Made by a program: the position numbers and the translations under genes
NCBI GenBank assembly: GCA_003135255.1
Contig: PLAX01000077.1
Coordinates: 1,375-9,772, forward strand
DNA: 8,398 nt
Direction of reading: 5' to 3'
Source: Candidatus Dormiibacterota bacterium
GTDB taxonomy: Bacteria > Chloroflexota > Dormibacteria > Aeolococcales > Aeolococcaceae
Part shown: positions 6,265 through 8,398 of the stretch, in pieces
Layout: each line of letters opens with the position of its first letter
Position numbering within the stretch: position 1 is the stretch's first letter
Notes under the pieces: generated by a model
The model's database searches: none
What the model was told of the DNA's origin: nothing
Seen by the model: the letters and a program-made list of their open reading frames with translations, nothing else

Positions 6265-6872
6265 GGCCTCGACGCCGCGCCAGGACCCGAGGTCAGACCG
6301 CGGTGGAGTTCGCCCTCGTGGCGCCGGTCTTCCTTGTCATGGTGCTGGCGACCATAGACTTCGGCGGCTACTTCGGTGCGCGGCTCTCCGTTGAGAACGC
6401 AGCCCGGTCCGGGGATCGGGTCGCGACAGTGCAGCCATATACGTCATACAGCGGTAGCGCTATCGTCACGGCAGTGACCAGCAATGCCAACGTCGCCCTG
6501 GTGCCCAGCACTTGGGACGTCGACTGTGCGTGGAGCGGCAACTTCCTTTTGCCAAGCTCATATCCCCCCTTCACATTTCCGACGGACAAAACAGCCTGTA
6601 TCGGCATCTGGTACTTCGAGCTCACCGGTTCCGGAGCCCCGTGGCTGTGTGGACAATGGAGCGTTTCATCTCAGACGTTCACATGGTGGTCGAGCGCGGG
6701 GGTCTCAGGCGCCAAGGACGGGGGGTGCGTGACGGCCCCCACCGGCAGCTATCAAGGCGATCTCGTCGTCGTAGGAGTTGGATACCGTTTCTCGCCCCTG
6801 ACGCCTCTGCCGGCGATCGCCCCCACGGCTCTCACGACCTACGGCGAGACCCAACTGCTCGAGGAGCAGTAG
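6261..6872 (+). CDS. Second TadE-like pseudopilin
   Basis: A 203-residue TadE-like protein. The 11-residue leader MRPRRRARTRG is followed by QTAVEFALVAPVFLVMVLAT; Gly11 and Glu16 at +5 give the prepilin peptidase pattern, and EF at +5/+6 is the strongest form of it. The helix spans about 13-32 and continues with IDFGGYFGARLSVENAARSG, the TadE family pattern. The exported domain has four cysteines (89, 113, 130, 156) and many Trp and Tyr residues. It ends with LVVVGVGYRFSPLTPLP, the same kind of C-terminal strand as its neighbour. The GTG start overlaps the previous stop as GTGA, which indicates translational coupling; GGAG at 6255-6258 is very close (2 nt) and may help little. Paired TadE-like genes are usual in Tad loci, where TadE and TadF act together. 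Whether this one is TadE or TadF cannot be decided from sequence alone. Confidence 0.85.
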   Translation: MRPRRRARTRGQTAVEFALVAPVFLVMVLATIDFGGYFGARLSVENAARSGDRVATVQPYTSYSGSAIVTAVTSNANVALVPSTWDVDCAWSGNFLLPSSYPPFTFPTDKTACIGIWYFELTGSGAPWLCGQWSVSSQTFTWWSSAGVSGAKDGGCVTAPTGSYQGDLVVVGVGYRFSPLTPLPAIAPTALTTYGETQLLEEQ

Positions 6873-6895
6873 GGGGGAGGCGCACCCGACACGGG

Positions 6896-6925
6896 GCCGG
6901 GCGACCGGCCTCGACGGTCGCCGGC
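6896..6925 (+). terminator. Strong GC hairpin ending the Tad-type gene group
   Basis: GCCGG (6896-6900) and CGACCG (6902-6907) pair with CGGTCG (6915-6920) and CCGGC (6921-6925). This makes 11 bp with one bulged G (6901) and a 7-nt loop. It begins 23 nt after the stop at 6872 and ends 12 nt before the hisS -10 box. No T tract follows, as is frequent for terminators in high-GC bacteria. Its right arm occupies the hisS -35 position. Confidence 0.5.
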
Positions 6926-6937
6926 ACCACCGGCGGG

Positions 6938-6943
6938 TAGACT
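6938..6943 (+). promoter_or_regulatory. Candidate -10 box of hisS (leaderless transcript)
   Basis: TAGACT ends 8 nt before the hisS ATG at 6952. A start point 7-9 nt after the box falls at or next to the ATG, so the mRNA should be leaderless. No Shine-Dalgarno is present between 6925 and 6952. Confidence 0.5.
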
Positions 6944-6951
6944 TCCGTCCG

Positions 6952-8217
6952 ATGCCGGCGATCACCCGCCCCCGGGGCACCAACGACCTGCTGCCGGCCG
7001 AGTCCGGTCTCCGCCAGTGGGTCCTGGACACCCACCGCCGCGTGGCGGGCGCCCACGGCTACGAGCTCATCGACACCCCGGTCTTCGAGGCGACCGAGAT
7101 GTACGAGCGGGGGACGGGAGCCGGCACCGACGTGGTCGAGAAGGAGATGTTCTCCTTCACCGATCGCGGCGGCCGAGCCCTCACCCTCCGACCCGAGGGC
7201 ACCCCCGGGGTGCTGCGGGCGGTCCTCGCCGCCCACCTCGACCAGGCCCGCCGGCCGGTCAGGGTCCAGTTCGCCGGGCCGATGTTTCGCTACGCGCGGC
7301 CCCAGGCGGGCCGCTACCACGAGTTCTGGCAGCTCGACATCGAGGCGATCGGCGAGCGCTCGCCGGCCCTGGACGCCGAGGTGATCGAGGTCGCCTGGCG
7401 TTTCTACGAGGCCCTCGGCGTCACCGGGCTCTCTCTCCAGGTCAACACCCTCGGCGACCTCGAGGATCGCATTCGCTACCGGGCCGCCCTCGTCGAGTAC
7501 TACACACCCCTCCAGGACCAGCTCTGCGAGGACTGCCGGCGCCGCCTGGGGGTCAATCCCCTCCGCCTGCTGGACTGCAAGCGCGATGCCGGCCTGGTGG
7601 CGGCCGCACCCGAGATCGGCCCGTCGCTCAGCCCGGAGAGCCAGGCCTTCTTCGCCGAGGTGACCAGCCTTCTGGCCGCCGCGGAGATCCCCTTCCAACG
7701 GAATCCCCGCCTGGTCCGGGGGCTTGACTACTACGCCCACACCACGTTCGAGCTCTGGCACGAGTCGCTCCAGGGGGCGCAGAACGCGCTGGGAGGCGGC
7801 GGACGCTACGACGGGCTGGCCGAGGTGCTGGGGTTCCCGCCGACCCCGGGGAGCGGGTATGCCCTGGGGGTCGAGCGCACCCTCGCCGTCTGTCGCGAGC
7901 AGGGCCTCGGCCCCGCCCCCCGGCGCGAGCAGGTCGTCGTGCTCCCGGTCGCCGGCACCGACACCCCGGCCGCCGCGTCGGTGGCGCGCCGTCTCCGGGC
8001 GGCCGGGATCACGGCCGTGCTCGACGCCTCCGACCGCCGTCTCGACCGGCGGCTCGCCGCGGCCGCCCGCCACGGCGCGCGCGCCGCCGTCCTGGTGGGC
8101 GCGGATGAGGCCGCGGCTGGCACCGCCACCTGGAAGGATCTGGACACTGGCCGCCAGGAGACCGCCCCGGTCGCCGAGGTGGCCGCCGCGCTCTGCCTCC
8201 TGCTCGCCGGCCAGTGA
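6952..8217 (+). CDS. hisS: Histidyl-tRNA synthetase
   Basis: A complete 421-residue class II histidyl-tRNA synthetase that charges tRNA-His in the cytoplasm. It opens with the usual RPRGTNDLLP (6-15). LRPEGTPG (79-86) carries the histidine-contacting Glu82. Motif 2 is FRYARPQAGRYHEFWQ (112-127), with R113, R116, Q118 and Q127, and E131 follows. The family-specific HisA segment is RLVRGLDYYAHTTFE (253-267) with R256. The HisB glycine segment is LGGGGRYDGL (280-289). Motif 3 is GYALGVERT (302-310) with R309. The anticodon-binding domain covers about 326-421. Length is normal. Two small departures from the common motif 2 are Ala115, where most enzymes have Glu, and Trp126, where His is usual. 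The ATG at 6952 fits the conserved N terminus and the leaderless promoter. Rel and hisS are often neighbours in bacteria; here the Tad-type genes separate them. Confidence 0.97.
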   Translation: MPAITRPRGTNDLLPAESGLRQWVLDTHRRVAGAHGYELIDTPVFEATEMYERGTGAGTDVVEKEMFSFTDRGGRALTLRPEGTPGVLRAVLAAHLDQARRPVRVQFAGPMFRYARPQAGRYHEFWQLDIEAIGERSPALDAEVIEVAWRFYEALGVTGLSLQVNTLGDLEDRIRYRAALVEYYTPLQDQLCEDCRRRLGVNPLRLLDCKRDAGLVAAAPEIGPSLSPESQAFFAEVTSLLAAAEIPFQRNPRLVRGLDYYAHTTFELWHESLQGAQNALGGGGRYDGLAEVLGFPPTPGSGYALGVERTLAVCREQGLGPAPRREQVVVLPVAGTDTPAAASVARRLRAAGITAVLDASDRRLDRRLAAAARHGARAAVLVGADEAAAGTATWKDLDTGRQETAPVAEVAAALCLLLAGQ

Positions 8218-8268
8218 GGCGGGACGCGGTGAGCGATCGGCGCCGATGTCAGCGCAGCGCCGCCCGCC
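8218..8268 (+). terminator. Structured trailer after hisS, possible terminator
   Basis: GGCGGG (8218-8223), immediately after the hisS stop, can pair with CCCGCC (8263-8268). Between them is the perfect 12-bp palindrome ATCGGCGCCGAT (8236-8247). There is no T tract. It may be a 3' structure or terminator, and the palindrome alone could also be a protein site. Confidence 0.3.
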
Positions 8269-8271
8269 GGG

Positions 8272-8277
8272 TACCAT
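8272..8277 (+). promoter_or_regulatory. Candidate -10 box for a gene beyond the right edge
   Basis: TACCAT fits the TAnnnT form of the other boxes in this window and is preceded by GGG as at hisS. It predicts a start point near 8284. It overlaps the left arm of an inverted repeat, CATGAGG (8275-8281) with CCTCATG (8307-8313). Confidence 0.3.
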
Positions 8278-8383
8278 GAGGGCGGCCCCTCGCCGGTCGC
8301 AGCGCGCCTCATGCGGCTGGACCAACAGAAAAGACACCGGGATCCCAACATCCGCCGCCGGCCTTCGCGCCCCTCGGACGGGG

Positions 8384-8389
8384 AAGGAG
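8384..8389 (+). promoter_or_regulatory. Strong Shine-Dalgarno at the window edge; next gene probably starts just outside
   Basis: AAGGAG is followed by 9 nt to the end of the window, so a start codon at or just after the edge is likely. The alternative is an ATG at 8311 whose frame stays open to the edge (MRLDQQKRHRDP...). That ATG has no Shine-Dalgarno, and the peptide is Arg-rich and unrecognised. Apart from this and the trailer structures, 8218-8398 holds no supported gene. Confidence 0.45.
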
Positions 8390-8398
8390 AAAAGCGCC

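Noticed and set aside
6832..8337. 501-codon open frame antisense to hisS
   Set aside because: It covers a fully conserved hisS on the other strand. Long antisense frames are expected in DNA this GC-rich, and no family motif is visible.

Overview
The window is high-GC bacterial DNA. It carries a housekeeping neighbourhood (prolyl-tRNA synthetase end, bifunctional ppGpp synthetase/hydrolase Rel, histidyl-tRNA synthetase) interrupted by a small group of Tad/Flp-type pilus genes. The WDGQRW-type proline-rich membrane protein, the high GC and several starts with a TAnnnT box 8-12 nt upstream and no Shine-Dalgarno suggest an actinobacterial or Chloroflexota/Dormibacterota-like genome. That lineage guess is inference from style, not from a marker search.

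Layout, left to right. 2-502 (+) is the C-terminal part of a type-3 (archaeal-like) prolyl-tRNA synthetase. 527-1423 (-) converges on it and encodes a 298-residue proline-rich protein with one C-terminal membrane anchor. 1424-1609 is a divergent promoter region with a near-perfect 21-bp operator-like palindrome and several GGTCA half-sites. 1610-3751 (+) is a complete Rel of 713 residues with all hydrolase and synthetase motifs. 3752-3925 has no gene but two compound hairpins. 3926-5359 (+) is a TadG-like surface protein, 5500-6264 and 6261-6872 (+) are two TadE-like pseudopilins that overlap by 4 bp, and a strong GC hairpin follows them at 6896-6925. 6952-8217 (+) is hisS, apparently with a leaderless transcript. 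8218-8398 holds a structured trailer, a possible promoter and a strong Shine-Dalgarno (8384-8389) at the very edge, so another gene probably starts just outside the window.

How the parts fit. Rel senses uncharged tRNA on starved ribosomes, and proS and hisS charge tRNA, so the backbone is a translation/stringent-response neighbourhood; rel close to hisS is a recurring bacterial gene order. The three Tad-type genes look like an insertion into that order. They have visibly lower GC, use Shine-Dalgarno-led translation and encode exported proteins. No Tad ATPase, membrane platform, secretin, prepilin peptidase or Flp pilin is present, so they must work with machinery encoded elsewhere. I found no CRISPR array, tRNA, rRNA, insertion sequence or phage gene. 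The most unusual items are the divergent operator region, the proline/tryptophan-patterned membrane protein and the TadG-like protein with a beta-helix-like exported domain.
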